From a virus, in the IMG/VR virus record IMGVR_UViG_3300036719_006047, positions 1-64,000 of that record: a stretch of 64,000 nt of DNA, one strand, 5' to 3'. The notes below the pieces were generated by a model that was not told the origin of the DNA, made no database searches, and saw only the letters and a list, made by a program, of their open reading frames with translations. Position numbers and translations under genes: made by a program. This document shows positions 24,665 to 34,524 of this stretch, piece by piece; position 1 is the stretch's first letter, and each line of letters begins with the position of its first letter.

Positions 24665-26506
24665 TCACCCGAAGTCGAGGCAGTCTAACACTGACTGCGC
24701 GAACGTCTCGGGGTCAATTTGATCAATTCCCGCCAAGACGGGACCTGCCTCTGCGAGTTCGACGTCGCCCACAATCTTTTCGACAGCAGGAAGCTTGTCG
24801 ATCAAGATGTTGGCTACGTGCTCATCCACAGTACCTTCTGCAATGATGTAGTAGATGATTACGGACCTCTTCTGACCCAGACGGCAGAAGCGCCCTTCCC
24901 ACTGCCGAAGCTGGCCGGGATCGTAGGGAAGCATCACAAAGAGAGCGGCGTCGGTGTCGTGGATGTTGAGAGATTCACCGAATGCCGCGCCCGTGCCGAC
25001 CAGAACGCACGGGCCTGGATGAGCCATGTAGTCGTCGATGATATCCTGGCGCGCCTTGGTAGAAGTCTCTCCGTGAGCCGACCAGACCTGCGCGTTGTGG
25101 TGCTTCACGGCCTGGTTTGCCCGCACCTCGTCTCCGAGCTTATCGCAGTCCGCCTTACGCCCCGTAAAAACAACTACTTTCTGCCCAGACTCGACGTGGC
25201 TCTCGATCAACGACAGTACGGACTTCCTCTTCATGCTCGCAGAGCGCGCCAACTGTGCTTCCAGGATGGCGCCAGGCCCTCGCTTGGCTGCTTCCTTGAG
25301 CTGAGCCGCGAATCCAGCAGAGGGCTTGCACTGCTCTTCTGGCGGGATGTAGACAGACTGCCTTCTCTTCGGCGGCAAGCCTCTGTGGGTCTGACGGTAG
25401 TCGAGCACATGCGCCACATGAGCGATGCGTGCGTTGAGCTCTTCGATGTTGCTCTGGCCCGTCGTGTCAAAGCCGCCGTAGATACCGGGCTTTCTGTCGC
25501 AGTAGCGATCTTGCCACGCCGTTGTGCTGCCCCAGGCGTTTGGCTCGACGAGATCGAGCTGAGCGTAAAGATCGCGAACACGGTCCTTGATGGGAGTAGC
25601 TGTCGTAGCGATGCGTTTTTTGGCGTACCGAGCCACGTTGGCAGCAGATGTCGCCAAGGAGACGTGAGGTACGAACATCTTCCTGCCGTCTTCCGTGTCC
25701 TTGATGAAGCCGTCCTTCTGCTTCGCGAGGTCTTGGTCCTGCTTGATCTGCTTGTTGCGCTCAGCCTCGTTCTCACTCAAGTCGGGCAAGGAGATAACGT
25801 CAAAGCGCTTCGAATTCTTCGCACGGTGAGCCTCGTCGCAGATCATCGGACCGATGCCTGCCTCGATAAGGACTTTTTCGTTGATGACGAGGTTCTCCCA
25901 ACCGCACACGATCACAGCCCTTCGCTGTTCTCTTTTGCACTCCTCGAGATAGTCTTCGAGCTTCTTCGAGTTCTTCCTCAACTGGGAGGAAGGACGAACG
26001 ACATAGGCCCTGAGGTTGGTGAAGCGCTCGACTTCACGGGCGTACTGAATGCGGCTGGCTGCTCGGGTCAAGATGAGCATCGTTCCAGGCTGAGATAGAC
26101 CGCACACGATGCCAGTCAAGGTCTTCCCAGCTCCCGTTGAGTGCCAGAAGTGAACTCCCGACAAGCCCCATCCGAACGACAGCGCCTCCCACTGGTAGGC
26201 GGTCAAGAAGTCCTCGATAACAAAGTCCTTGACTTCTCCTGCCTTCTTCAGCTCCGCAAAAATCTCATCTTTGGGCGTGGGCCGCTTGCCCGGCGCCTTC
26301 TCCCAGGAAGCTGACCTGATTTCAATGTCGTGATCTGCGCAAATCTGTTCAACAGCCTCAACAGCATTCATCGGAACGAGCCAGTAATGCCGCTTATCTT
26401 TGACGCCCGGAACCTTGAGCAAGGCTGCAATGAAGTCGGGCGTTGTGCTGAGATTGGTCGAGAAGTTCAGTCTTACAGTAGGGGCAAGTACATCCCAGAG
26501 GTTCAT
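24665..26506 (-). CDS. SNF2/superfamily 2 helicase
   Basis: A 613-aa DNA translocase. Residues 1-100 form a substrate-recruitment region. Walker A HSTGAGKT is at 122-129, DEAH at 224-227, TATPIKDRVRDLY follows, and in lobe 2 VVFTGRKADCDKLGDEV, GTGAAFGESLNIHDTDAALF and QWEGRFCRLGQKR (motif VI) are intact. Phage SNF2 proteins such as T4 UvsW drive branch migration, fork regression and the switch to recombination-dependent replication. A similar role is likely here given its neighbours. A second SNF2 helicase sits inside the pentapeptide array. Confidence 0.9.
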   Translation of the reverse strand: MNLWDVLAPTVRLNFSTNLSTTPDFIAALLKVPGVKDKRHYWLVPMNAVEAVEQICADHDIEIRSASWEKAPGKRPTPKDEIFAELKKAGEVKDFVIEDFLTAYQWEALSFGWGLSGVHFWHSTGAGKTLTGIVCGLSQPGTMLILTRAASRIQYAREVERFTNLRAYVVRPSSQLRKNSKKLEDYLEECKREQRRAVIVCGWENLVINEKVLIEAGIGPMICDEAHRAKNSKRFDVISLPDLSENEAERNKQIKQDQDLAKQKDGFIKDTEDGRKMFVPHVSLATSAANVARYAKKRIATTATPIKDRVRDLYAQLDLVEPNAWGSTTAWQDRYCDRKPGIYGGFDTTGQSNIEELNARIAHVAHVLDYRQTHRGLPPKRRQSVYIPPEEQCKPSAGFAAQLKEAAKRGPGAILEAQLARSASMKRKSVLSLIESHVESGQKVVVFTGRKADCDKLGDEVRANQAVKHHNAQVWSAHGETSTKARQDIIDDYMAHPGPCVLVGTGAAFGESLNIHDTDAALFVMLPYDPGQLRQWEGRFCRLGQKRSVIIYYIIAEGTVDEHVANILIDKLPAVEKIVGDVELAEAGPVLAGIDQIDPETFAQSVLDCLDFG

Positions 26507-26569
26507 TCGAGCGCTCCATTGACAACTGGCACTCGATAACAGCGCAGCGCGCTCAACGTCAACTCAGTC
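26507..26569 (-). promoter_or_regulatory. Gap upstream of the SNF2 gene, weak promoter candidate
   Basis: On the minus strand a TTGACG lies at 26562-26557, followed about 15 nt later by TGTTAT. This is a poor spacing for a sigma70 promoter. It is the only gap of note in the helicase-to-coiled-coil junction. Confidence 0.2.
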
Positions 26570-27517
26570 TTATGCCTTTTCTACTTGACTTTCATCCACT
26601 ACGAAGAATCTGTCCTTGGCCTCGGACTGAAACTTTATTTCGTACTTGGGTGCGCCTTCTCGGGGAGGCAGTATCACTCTGACCACTTCTCCTGCGCGAG
26701 GGCTGCCTTGCCGCTTCACCCTCTCTCCGACTTTGAACTTGGTCTCAATTTGAGGCTGAGGCGCGTCTTCTTTCGGTCCGCCAGACGACTTGGGTACGCT
26801 TTCTTGCTCACTCTCTATGCCAAACATGTTTTCGAGTGAAGTAAGCAGTGCCCGGTGACGGGCAACAAGCTCTTGCTTCTGCCTCTTGTTCTCTTCGAGC
26901 TTTTTGTTTAGGCCCCTTCTCTTCTTCTCGGAATCAGCCGTTTGCTGCTTTCTGGCGGCTATCTTCTTCAAGCCTTCTTCGAGCTTGTAGCCTTCTTGGA
27001 TGAGATGTGCTGCGAGCCGCTGGTTCGCTTCCATCTCCGCTTGCGGCCCGTAGCCCACTTGCGGCTCGATGAACCTGGGCAGCATTCTGCCTTTGCCGGC
27101 CGGAACGAGCGTTTTCTCGAAAGACACAGCCGCGATGGGGTAGTTCTCTGAGGTCTTTGCTTTGTTCGGGAACTTGACTCGAACGGAGACGGAATCGTGG
27201 GGTCTACCTTGAGGGCGTACTACGTTGATCCCGTGTGCTTGTTCGATCAGCCTCCGAGCTTCACGAAGAGCTTTTCTTCTCGTTCGATCTACTCCAGGTG
27301 AATCAAGCTCTTTGCCGAGCTTCCGGTAGACCGATCGAGCTTTGCTGACGTCTCTTTTCAGTCCCTCTTTCGCAAGCCACAGCGCAAGCGAGCTGCTTCT
27401 TCCTGCCACATTTTCTGCGTATTCTTCTTCCGCAGCCGCTTCGATTGCTTCTGCCGCTTCTTTTTCTACTTCGCTGCTGATGTCCTCCTCGTCGTCGTCG
27501 TCAAATCCGAAGCCCAT
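26570..27517 (-). CDS. Coiled-coil protein with C-terminal SH3/KOW-like domain
   Basis: A 315-aa protein of unknown family. The N-terminus is acidic (FDDDDEEDISSEVEKEAAEA, 5-24). A basic region KRDVSKARSVYRKL near 53-66 is followed by a large central section with a predicted long helix near 190-235 (KKIAARKQQTADSEKKRRGL). The last 60 residues read FKVGERVKRQGSPRAGEVVRV...YEIKFQ.....FVVDESQVEKA, a small barrel with the look of KOW/CarD-like or Tudor folds. Possibly RNA-polymerase- or nucleic-acid-binding; not established. Confidence 0.55.
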   Translation of the reverse strand: MGFGFDDDDEEDISSEVEKEAAEAIEAAAEEEYAENVAGRSSSLALWLAKEGLKRDVSKARSVYRKLGKELDSPGVDRTRRKALREARRLIEQAHGINVVRPQGRPHDSVSVRVKFPNKAKTSENYPIAAVSFEKTLVPAGKGRMLPRFIEPQVGYGPQAEMEANQRLAAHLIQEGYKLEEGLKKIAARKQQTADSEKKRRGLNKKLEENKRQKQELVARHRALLTSLENMFGIESEQESVPKSSGGPKEDAPQPQIETKFKVGERVKRQGSPRAGEVVRVILPPREGAPKYEIKFQSEAKDRFFVVDESQVEKA

Positions 27518-27520
27518 CGG

Positions 27521-28813
27521 TCACCGCATTTGAGCTACGTGTGAGCTCGCTATCGGATGGTTGTTGGTGACGCTGTGCCTCGACACGATCGTAGTCGAGA
27601 ACGACTTCGCATTTTCCCTCAACTGCCCCAAGATGCGCGATACCGCCGGCACCGTGTTTGATGCCACAACAGCGATGCGGGGCTGATTTACAGAAGATAC
27701 GTTTTCTTGCGTTACAACGCCTGCAATCTCTTCCGACAGCTGCGCCATCCGTAAAATCTCTTTGGCGTCGCTTTCAGGGAGAGAAGTAACGACAAAAACA
27801 CTGCCCTTCTGCCTCATGTCTCTCAGGTAAGACAGAGTGCGCGGGCGAACGATCAGAGAATACTTTTTGTTGTTTAGCCTAACGGTCCTGTTGCGCCTCA
27901 ACTGCTCGAGCGTGTTCTCGTAGCTGGTCAGCAGTGATGAAGACAATCCGCTCCCGCTGGTCGAGCGACTGTTGTTCATGTCAGCTCTGCGCTGATTGAT
28001 CAACTCCCTGATGTGCACAGCCGGGTCGATTTCGTTGTGCTCGCCGCTCACAGATTCTGACCAAGGCAGCAAAGAGACCAAAACTTCTTCGAGCTGAACG
28101 AACTGGGGCATGCTTTTGGGATTTTCCGCCGCAAGGGTTTCGTAAGGCAAACCCATCGTGACGCCAAAATCCTCCGCCTCTTGTGAGAGGGTAACCACCT
28201 CTGACGCTGTGTCGTCGAACACTTGCATCATCTTCGCGGAAGGCTCTTTTTCGGCCAAAATGCTATTGATGCTGCGACCGTACTTCTTGATAAACTCTTC
28301 CCGAGACAGAGGATCGATCTTCTCGTCCTTCTGCTTCGCCCAGAAAGCATGGGCGCGCTTGCTTCTCGCTCTGCTGGGGTAGAGACTTTCGTCAAGGTAA
28401 GTCGACATGACGTCGTACAGGAGAGGGCCGTAGCCCTTGGCCGCCACCGCGCTCAGCACAACCCACTTGCCTGAGTTGTTGCTCAAGAAAGCGACCATTG
28501 AAGCCACGAGCTTCTCTGCCGCAGAGCCGACAGAGTTGTCCCAGATGTACACGGTCGCAAATGCTCTTGTGTTCGACCGGGTGTCGTCTTGCTCTTCAAC
28601 GTTCACCCAGGCCTGAATGTCGCTTGACGGCTGAACGATGGGGTTACCACGCACGAACATCACTTCTCTGCTGCGGGGATTTTCCGCGATGTACTTTGTC
28701 TTGTGTGAAGGACAGCAAAAATGAACTGGTTCCCCTGATTGAGAGAGAACGCCGTACAACTCAGGGTTGCGAACCGCTACAGGCTTTCCAGAAATAGGGC
28801 AAGTCGCGCTCAT
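27521..28813 (-). CDS. YHS/TRASH zinc-domain protein with degenerate HAD-like C-terminus
   Basis: A 430-aa protein. Residues 5-45 (CPISGKPVAVRN..LYGVLSQSGEPVHFCCPSHKTKY) match the YHS/TRASH metal-binding layout with Cys5, Cys33, Cys34 and His37. The middle is helical. Residues 325-375 (YSLIVRPRTLSYLRDMRQKGSVFVVTSLPESDA) resemble the cap and second motif of HAD/FCP1 phosphatases, but the DxDxT nucleophile is absent, so it is probably inactive or unrelated. Located 3 nt upstream of the 27517 start; function unknown. Confidence 0.5.
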   Translation of the reverse strand: MSATCPISGKPVAVRNPELYGVLSQSGEPVHFCCPSHKTKYIAENPRSREVMFVRGNPIVQPSSDIQAWVNVEEQDDTRSNTRAFATVYIWDNSVGSAAEKLVASMVAFLSNNSGKWVVLSAVAAKGYGPLLYDVMSTYLDESLYPSRARSKRAHAFWAKQKDEKIDPLSREEFIKKYGRSINSILAEKEPSAKMMQVFDDTASEVVTLSQEAEDFGVTMGLPYETLAAENPKSMPQFVQLEEVLVSLLPWSESVSGEHNEIDPAVHIRELINQRRADMNNSRSTSGSGLSSSLLTSYENTLEQLRRNRTVRLNNKKYSLIVRPRTLSYLRDMRQKGSVFVVTSLPESDAKEILRMAQLSEEIAGVVTQENVSSVNQPRIAVVASNTVPAVSRILGQLRENAKSFSTTIVSRHSVTNNHPIASSHVAQMR

Positions 28814-28815
28814 GC

Positions 28816-29319
28816 TTAATCATTCTCCGCTTTGATCACGCCTCCGAGCACTCGGCCCCCAGAGCCGCCATTGACTTCGGGCGTGTCTGAATAGTTATCG
28901 TAGCCGCCGTGGATGATCAAGGATCTTCCGATAATGTCTGCGGGCACAACTCTGTTCGCTGCGACTGTCTGCAAACAAACACCATTTTTGTTGAAGTGCA
29001 GCCTCGGCAAGTCGCCTACATGACCTTTCCCGAAAGGGCCTTGATGGCTCTTGGTGTTGTAGGGATCGTAGTGATCTTTCGCGGCAAGTCCAGAAGTAAA
29101 CTGACCTTTATTGTTCTTTTCGGGAGCCAAGTTGCCGACTTCGTGGATGTGAAAGCCATACTCGCCGTTCTTGAACTGACTGCAAACAATACCGACGTCG
29201 AACAAAGTGCCTTTCGTGTGCAAAGAGTGAACAGGTTTGATGCACACGCAGCCGACCCACTTCAGCATATACTCAGCCGGACAATTCGAGAGAAGGTACA
29301 TGTTTGCGTAGATTCGCAT
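28816..29319 (-). CDS. Cu/Zn superoxide dismutase
   Basis: A 167-aa enzyme expected to convert superoxide to oxygen and hydrogen peroxide. Copper ligands His57, His59 (GFHIHEVGN) and His137 (GRSLIIHGG), bridging His83, zinc ligands His92, His100 and Asp103, and the active-site Arg156 (NGGSGGRVLGG) are all present in the canonical order, so it should be active. There is no signal peptide or membrane segment, so it is either cytoplasmic or packaged. Such genes are known in some giant eukaryotic viruses and in a few very large phages; here it lies in a minus-strand run with membrane proteins and, 2.3 kb upstream, a Dps-like ferritin. Confidence 0.92.
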   Translation of the reverse strand: MRIYANMYLLSNCPAEYMLKWVGCVCIKPVHSLHTKGTLFDVGIVCSQFKNGEYGFHIHEVGNLAPEKNNKGQFTSGLAAKDHYDPYNTKSHQGPFGKGHVGDLPRLHFNKNGVCLQTVAANRVVPADIIGRSLIIHGGYDNYSDTPEVNGGSGGRVLGGVIKAEND

Positions 29320-29322
29320 AGC

Positions 29323-29574
29323 TCAGTCCGCCCGGCTTTCGACAGCTTTCTTTTTCTCGACTTCGATCAGAACTTCTTGAACCTCTGCCCAGGCCGCTGC
29401 TTCAGATTCTGTATGCTCGGTCTGCATAGTAGCTACTCTGACTGTCAGCTCTTCTATGCGCTCTTGCTTCGTCTCAATCTGCGTCACCATGTGCAGCAGC
29501 ATCAGCAGCCACAACGCAGGAAGAACAAACCACGGCAGAGGAAAGTTGACCAGCTCTTTTGCCATCTCAGTCAC
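29323..29574 (-). CDS. Small single-span membrane protein with coiled coil (83 aa)
   Basis: Residues 8-30 form one hydrophobic helix (VNFPLPWFVLPALWLLMLLHMV), followed by a Glu/Gln/Lys-rich coiled coil (IETKQERIEELTVRVATMQ...EVQEVLIEVEKKK). The GTG at 29574 is the annotated start; an internal ATG at 29565 is possible. It overlaps the next membrane gene by 8 nt. The pair resembles phage i-spanin-like or holin-like genes next to peptidoglycan peptidases, but no lipobox is seen, so function is open. Confidence 0.55.
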   Translation of the reverse strand: MTEMAKELVNFPLPWFVLPALWLLMLLHMVTQIETKQERIEELTVRVATMQTEHTESEAAAWAEVQEVLIEVEKKKAVESRAD

Positions 29575-29806
29575 GGCCGCACCCCGGACAACGGATGTCG
29601 TTTGCTTCGCAGATCAGGCACTTGACTCGCTCGATCTGCTCGATGTTCGCCGCTTCTGTTGCAGAGACCCTCTTCTCCAAGGTCGAGACAGCTTCTTCGA
29701 GATCATCGAGCCTGTATTGCATCACAGCCCAAGTCCCGATGACTCCGGTAAAGTTCACCCCCATGCTCACGAGCATAAGAAGTGTCTTTGTGTCTATGCG
29801 TTCCAT
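29567..29806 (-). CDS. Small membrane protein, possible spanin/holin partner (80 aa)
   Basis: The open frame continues to 29881, but ATG at 29806 has CAAGGGGCCTTG before it and gives a clean protein: MERIDTKTLLMLVSMGVNFTGV, one transmembrane helix to about residue 26, then a coiled coil (LDDLEEAVSTLEKRVSATEA) and a CxxC...C cluster (VKCLICEANDIRCPGCG), perhaps zinc-binding. It follows the M15 peptidase genes and may take part in lysis. Function inferred from layout. Confidence 0.55.
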   Translation of the reverse strand: MERIDTKTLLMLVSMGVNFTGVIGTWAVMQYRLDDLEEAVSTLEKRVSATEAANIEQIERVKCLICEANDIRCPGCGRD

Positions 29807-29892
29807 CAAGGCCCCTTGCGGCTTGCAGGAACCGTAATAGCACTGGTCTTTGCTCAGTACGAACAAGGTCGGATCAACCAAGTGCTACAGCG
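29807..29892 (-). promoter_or_regulatory. Gap with a GTGCTAT promoter-like motif
   Basis: An 86-bp gap. On the minus strand GTGCTAT lies at 29844-29838, 31 nt before the ATG at 29806, and resembles the GTGCTAC motif found upstream of other genes (34553, 41748, 46428). A plus-strand GTGCTAC at 29882-29888 faces the other way and has no gene behind it, so it may be chance. Confidence 0.3.
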
Positions 29893-30570
29893 TCAATCAC
29901 CTTCTTCCTTGCCTGCTGCTTGCACCGCCATAACGATCAAGCCGACAACAGTGCCTGCCCCCAAAAACGCGACAGCAGCTCTCTTCTTGTTGTCTTTGCT
30001 CGAGAATTTGTAGGCCGCGATGCCACCCACGATCCCGGCCGCTGTCCCTGCGCCGATTGCAGCAGGCAGCGCGTCGATTGGGATGAAGTCAGAAGCAGCG
30101 TTGAGCGCGGCCGCTGCTTCCGCGTTGTAGATGACCAAGTTGTTGAACAACGTCGGGTTGAAGTTCACTTCGACGTGATGTTCATCTTTCGTCTTCTTGT
30201 AGTCTCCGCCCCACCTCAGCCCCATGGGGCCTACTTTCGCGCGAATGGCTTGAGCTTGCTCGGGCGTGACAGTTCCTGAAGCCCCGAACGGGTGCTTGCT
30301 CCAGTTGATATCGACCGCCGTGCCAGACGAGTGATTGCTGAGCTTCCCGGTGCCTTCTTTGCCTTTGATTTCGCGGAAGTTGTGGCCTCCGATCTCAGTC
30401 ACGGGCTCGATGTTCTTGTCCCACCATTCAGCCACTTCGACAAGACTCGGGCCCGCAGAGCGAGCAAAGTAGACTGTTTTTACGCCAGAAGAAAGAACCA
30501 CCGAAAACGGGATGACGTCGATAGCAGCTCGGTCCTTTGCGGCGGGCCAGCCGTTCTGTGAGACGCTCAT
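29893..30570 (-). CDS. M15 D-Ala-D-Ala carboxypeptidase-type peptidase with C-terminal membrane hairpin
   Basis: A 225-aa peptidoglycan peptidase. The start ATG at 30570 overlaps the upstream stop (ATGA); the longer open frame is not supported. Zinc ligands follow the M15_4 pattern: SNHSSGTAVDIN with His80 and Asp87, and DEHHVEVN with His131/His132 near 129-136, supported by RWGGDY at 119-124. The last ~70 residues hold two Ala/Gly-rich hydrophobic helices (PAAIGAGTAAGIVGGIAAY, AVAFLGAGTVVGLIVMAV). Phage M15 endolysins are normally soluble, so membrane anchoring is unusual and may indicate a virion- or envelope-associated enzyme. Confidence 0.82.
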   Translation of the reverse strand: MSVSQNGWPAAKDRAAIDVIPFSVVLSSGVKTVYFARSAGPSLVEVAEWWDKNIEPVTEIGGHNFREIKGKEGTGKLSNHSSGTAVDINWSKHPFGASGTVTPEQAQAIRAKVGPMGLRWGGDYKKTKDEHHVEVNFNPTLFNNLVIYNAEAAAALNAASDFIPIDALPAAIGAGTAAGIVGGIAAYKFSSKDNKKRAAVAFLGAGTVVGLIVMAVQAAGKEEGD

Positions 30571-31160
30571 GCTCTGTCCTTCTTCTTGCGTCTTCTCCTT
30601 AACGCCAAGAACACGACACCGACTACAGTAGACACTCCCGCAAAGACAATCCCGAGCGTCCGCAGCGGGTGAACTTCGGCGTAGGTCTGCAACACAGGCA
30701 GGATGGTTGCATCTTCCGGTATCCAGCGCGTGTAGTTGCTGCCCTCTTTCTTTGCTGTGTAAAAAGCTTTTCTGGGGGCTCCGCTTACACAACCTACAGC
30801 CCCAGTCGGGCAGATTCCGACGTGGACGTGACTTGTGTCCGTGTACCAGATCACTTGATCGAGTTCGGGGAATGACTCTTGGTACTGCCACAACCAAGTC
30901 GCGAACTCTTTGTTCGACATGGTGTTCGGACTGAGGTCAATCGCGAGCCCCTGCATGTGCTGGCTTGATTTCGCGCCCCCTACGGCTGCGTTCACTGTGG
31001 GTGATCTGTATACAGAGTTGATGCGAAATGAGTGCGGGATCTTCGCTAAAAAATCAACCATCAAGTTCAGATTGTTTCTGTGCGCATCGGTTGCCGGCTC
31101 ATTCGACAACCCTCGCGAACTCGCGGTCGCAGAGACTGTGAGATCGCTGAGCGAGAACAT
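30567..31160 (-). CDS. M15_3-type peptidase with C-terminal transmembrane anchor
   Basis: A 197-aa zinc peptidase. The motif YRSPTVNAAVGGAKSSQHMQG at 51-71, His68, Asp75 (LAIDLS) and TDTSHVHVG (His111/His113) match the Peptidase_M15_3 fold used by many phage endolysins that cut peptide crosslinks. A C-terminal helix LRTLGIVFAGVSTVVGVVFLAL near 163-188, followed by RRRRKKK, is a positive-inside membrane anchor. It overlaps the second M15 gene by 4 nt. Two differently folded peptidases with the same anchoring suggest a shared location at the membrane. Confidence 0.82.
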   Translation of the reverse strand: MFSLSDLTVSATASSRGLSNEPATDAHRNNLNLMVDFLAKIPHSFRINSVYRSPTVNAAVGGAKSSQHMQGLAIDLSPNTMSNKEFATWLWQYQESFPELDQVIWYTDTSHVHVGICPTGAVGCVSGAPRKAFYTAKKEGSNYTRWIPEDATILPVLQTYAEVHPLRTLGIVFAGVSTVVGVVFLALRRRRKKKDRA

Positions 31161-31162
31161 GC

Positions 31163-31579
31163 TCAGTCCGCCAATACGATAGCGGTAGAATAGTCAGATC
31201 TCACAAGGAAGAACGTCGTATGCTTGGTCTTGCCCTTTGTAATCGCAAGCTCGAAGATCATGTCTCCTGGCTTCGCGTTGATGGCGCCGAGCTCTTCAGA
31301 CTCAACAGTTTCAGGTGCGGCGAGAACTCGGTAAGAAGCAGTCTTCGCCAAGTTGATGTCTGCCTGAGACACACCCAGCTCGGCCAAACGTTTTTTCGCC
31401 AGAGCTAAGGCCCTGTCTTTGGTTGCTTCTGCACTACCGTCGGCTGGGTCGAAATACCCTTGACTGTAGGCGTAAACCAAGCCGCTCACACCCAACAGCA
31501 CGGCCACTCCGAGCAAGACGTGAACAGCAGAAGGGTTTTCCTTCGCCTCTTCTACTTCTTCCTCGATGTAGTACATCAC
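31163..31579 (-). CDS. Single-span membrane protein with a predicted extracellular beta domain
   Basis: A 138-aa protein with N-terminal acid-rich stretch, transmembrane helix at about residues 21-40 (VHVLLGVAVLLGVSGLVYAY), and a C-terminal ~95-residue alpha/beta domain with FELAITKGKTKHTTFFLV. Start GTG 31579 or ATG 31576. The rest is unrecognised. It sits between the Dps-like and M15 genes in the membrane cluster. Confidence 0.55.
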   Translation of the reverse strand: MMYYIEEEVEEAKENPSAVHVLLGVAVLLGVSGLVYAYSQGYFDPADGSAEATKDRALALAKKRLAELGVSQADINLAKTASYRVLAAPETVESEELGAINAKPGDMIFELAITKGKTKHTTFFLVRSDYSTAIVLAD

Positions 31580-31977
31580 ACACCCCGTTGCTTAAGCAGG
31601 TAGGCGAAGGTGTCGAGGCGATCGTTGAGGTCGTTCAAGTAGTTCTCGAGACCCGTCGTGCTCTCTGTGTTCGCTGTCGGGAGGAGTGATACGCAGTTGT
31701 CGCTCAGCTGCTGCGCCTGCTTGATGAGCTTGTGCAGCGACACAGAAGTTGTCATGTCGGCAGACATAGCTTGCGGATCAACTGCTCCCGTGTAAGCCAC
31801 GATGCGCTCACCGAGGGCGTCAATCGACTTGTCGATCTTGTCGTAGATTCTCTCGTAGAGGAGGTGATCCCCATAGGAGTTTTGCCCGGCCGCGTTCCAG
31901 TGGAGAACCCAGCCCCTCATCTTGATGCTGACGAGGGAACGCAGCAACTTGTGCAGCGCGACAGACAGATCACTCAT
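31576..31977 (-). CDS. Dps-like ferritin
   Basis: A 133-aa helical protein. The start ATG at 31977 has CGGAGTGCAAG before it. The segment LHWNAAGQNSYGDHLLYERIYDKI reproduces the Dps ferroxidase pattern: His26, His38, Asp53 and Glu57 with spacings 12, 15 and 4, the same as in Dps (His31, His43, Asp58, Glu62 in Listeria numbering). The downstream GERIVAY matches AERI of Dps. Dps dodecamers oxidise iron with hydrogen peroxide and can coat DNA. The sequence is shorter than most Dps and lacks an obvious basic N-terminal DNA-binding tail. Together with the superoxide dismutase it forms a potential oxidative-stress pair. Confidence 0.75.
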   Translation of the reverse strand: MSDLSVALHKLLRSLVSIKMRGWVLHWNAAGQNSYGDHLLYERIYDKIDKSIDALGERIVAYTGAVDPQAMSADMTTSVSLHKLIKQAQQLSDNCVSLLPTANTESTTGLENYLNDLNDRLDTFAYLLKQRGV

Positions 31978-32288
31978 CTTGCACTCCGGGCTGTGTCCCA
32001 CACGTTCTTCATCTTGCGAAGAACGCTGAGCTTGAACTGTTGGTCTTGTGCCATCTTGCTTTGCGCGCTGTCGACCTCTAAGCCGTTGTCAACGTATTGA
32101 CACAGCTTGTCCGGATTCGCGGCCAAGTGCTTCTTGAGTTCTTCGGCTGCTGCCCGCTCTAAGGGCTTTTTCGATTTCAGCATCTTTTCGATGACAGGTG
32201 ATGCTTTTCGGATCGCGACAGCGAGTTTCTCCTCGTCTGTCATCTCACCACGAAGCGAAGTCATCGACTTGTACGGATTGTACGCCAT
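31974..32288 (-). CDS. Hypothetical helical protein (104 aa)
   Basis: The frame opens at 32459, but ATG at 32288 lies 6 nt after the preceding stop and starts a protein-like sequence (MAYNPYKSMTSLRGEMTDEEKLAVA). It is fully helical and charged with no Cys/His motif. It overlaps the Dps-like start by 4 nt. Unrecognised; perhaps structural. Confidence 0.55.
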   Translation of the reverse strand: MAYNPYKSMTSLRGEMTDEEKLAVAIRKASPVIEKMLKSKKPLERAAAEELKKHLAANPDKLCQYVDNGLEVDSAQSKMAQDQQFKLSVLRKMKNVWDTARSAR

Positions 32289-32293
32289 GGTTC

Positions 32294-33183
32294 TCAGTCT
32301 TCTCCTCTGACTGTTTTGGCAGTCTTCTTTACTTGTTTCACTACCACGCGAAGGGCGACAAGACCCACCACAACGCCCGTTGCGATACCGATGCCCTTCC
32401 AAATCCGCACAGAAGTGCAGTAGTTCGGAAGCAAGTTCCCTGGGAAAGTATCTTCGCACTTGGGCGGAGGCGGCTCATTCGCCTCTGTCTTTTCATTTTC
32501 TGACTGCTCCGCCTTGACATCAGCTGCCGCCATCGCCTGCCCTTCGTCGGAAGCTCCACGAGATAGAATGCCTTGGACGGAGGCGAAAACAGAATTGGCT
32601 CTCGCTTCAGGGTCTTCGTCAGAGGCGTACTGACGCACAGCGTTGAGTGCTGCTGAATAGATGTCTTTTGTCTGATTCGTTCTGTTGATTGCGCCTTCTG
32701 TCAATCCTTCTGTTTTACCCTGCTTCGCCCACTTGGACCCCATGTCGAGGAGTCTCTCCCGACCTTGGCTATCGCTGGAACAAGCTCTTCCTGCAACGCC
32801 CAACCAATATGCTGACTTCAGGCGAGCTCCTGCTTCTGTGGCTGAGGGCCTTTCCATTTCAGCCTTCGCCGACAACTGGTTGATGTTTTTTAGGGGGCCA
32901 GCGTACGAATTCCACAACCAAGGATCTGCCATGTCTATTGCGTGACTGTACCAAATTTCTGTGTTCGGCTCGATTTGAGTCTTTCCGGCAACCGCAGCAG
33001 AAGACAAGGCAGATAGCTTAGACAAAACATTCATGGCAGTAAAAAATCCGTAGTTTCCTCTTGTACTGTATACAGGGTAGCCTTCAACTCCAGCCGAATA
33101 AATCGACGGCTGGAATACAGCGAAGCTTCTTTCGCGGAAGTTCTGAGGTTTGGTCACGGAAGCCTCGGGCTGTTGGCGCAGGT

Positions 33184-33208
<25 letters not shown>
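32294..33208 (-). CDS. Membrane-anchored protein (304 aa)
   Basis: A 304-aa protein with a predicted globular N-terminal domain (about 1-235), an acidic Glu-rich linker near 236-252, and a C-terminal transmembrane helix around 268-288 (WKGIGIATGVVVGLVALRVV), followed by a basic tail (KQVKKTAKTVRGED). It shows no enzyme motif. The start is GTG at 33208, 25 nt inside the preceding gene. It fits the pattern of C-terminally anchored proteins in this cluster. Confidence 0.6.
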
Positions 33209-34524
<1,316 letters not shown>

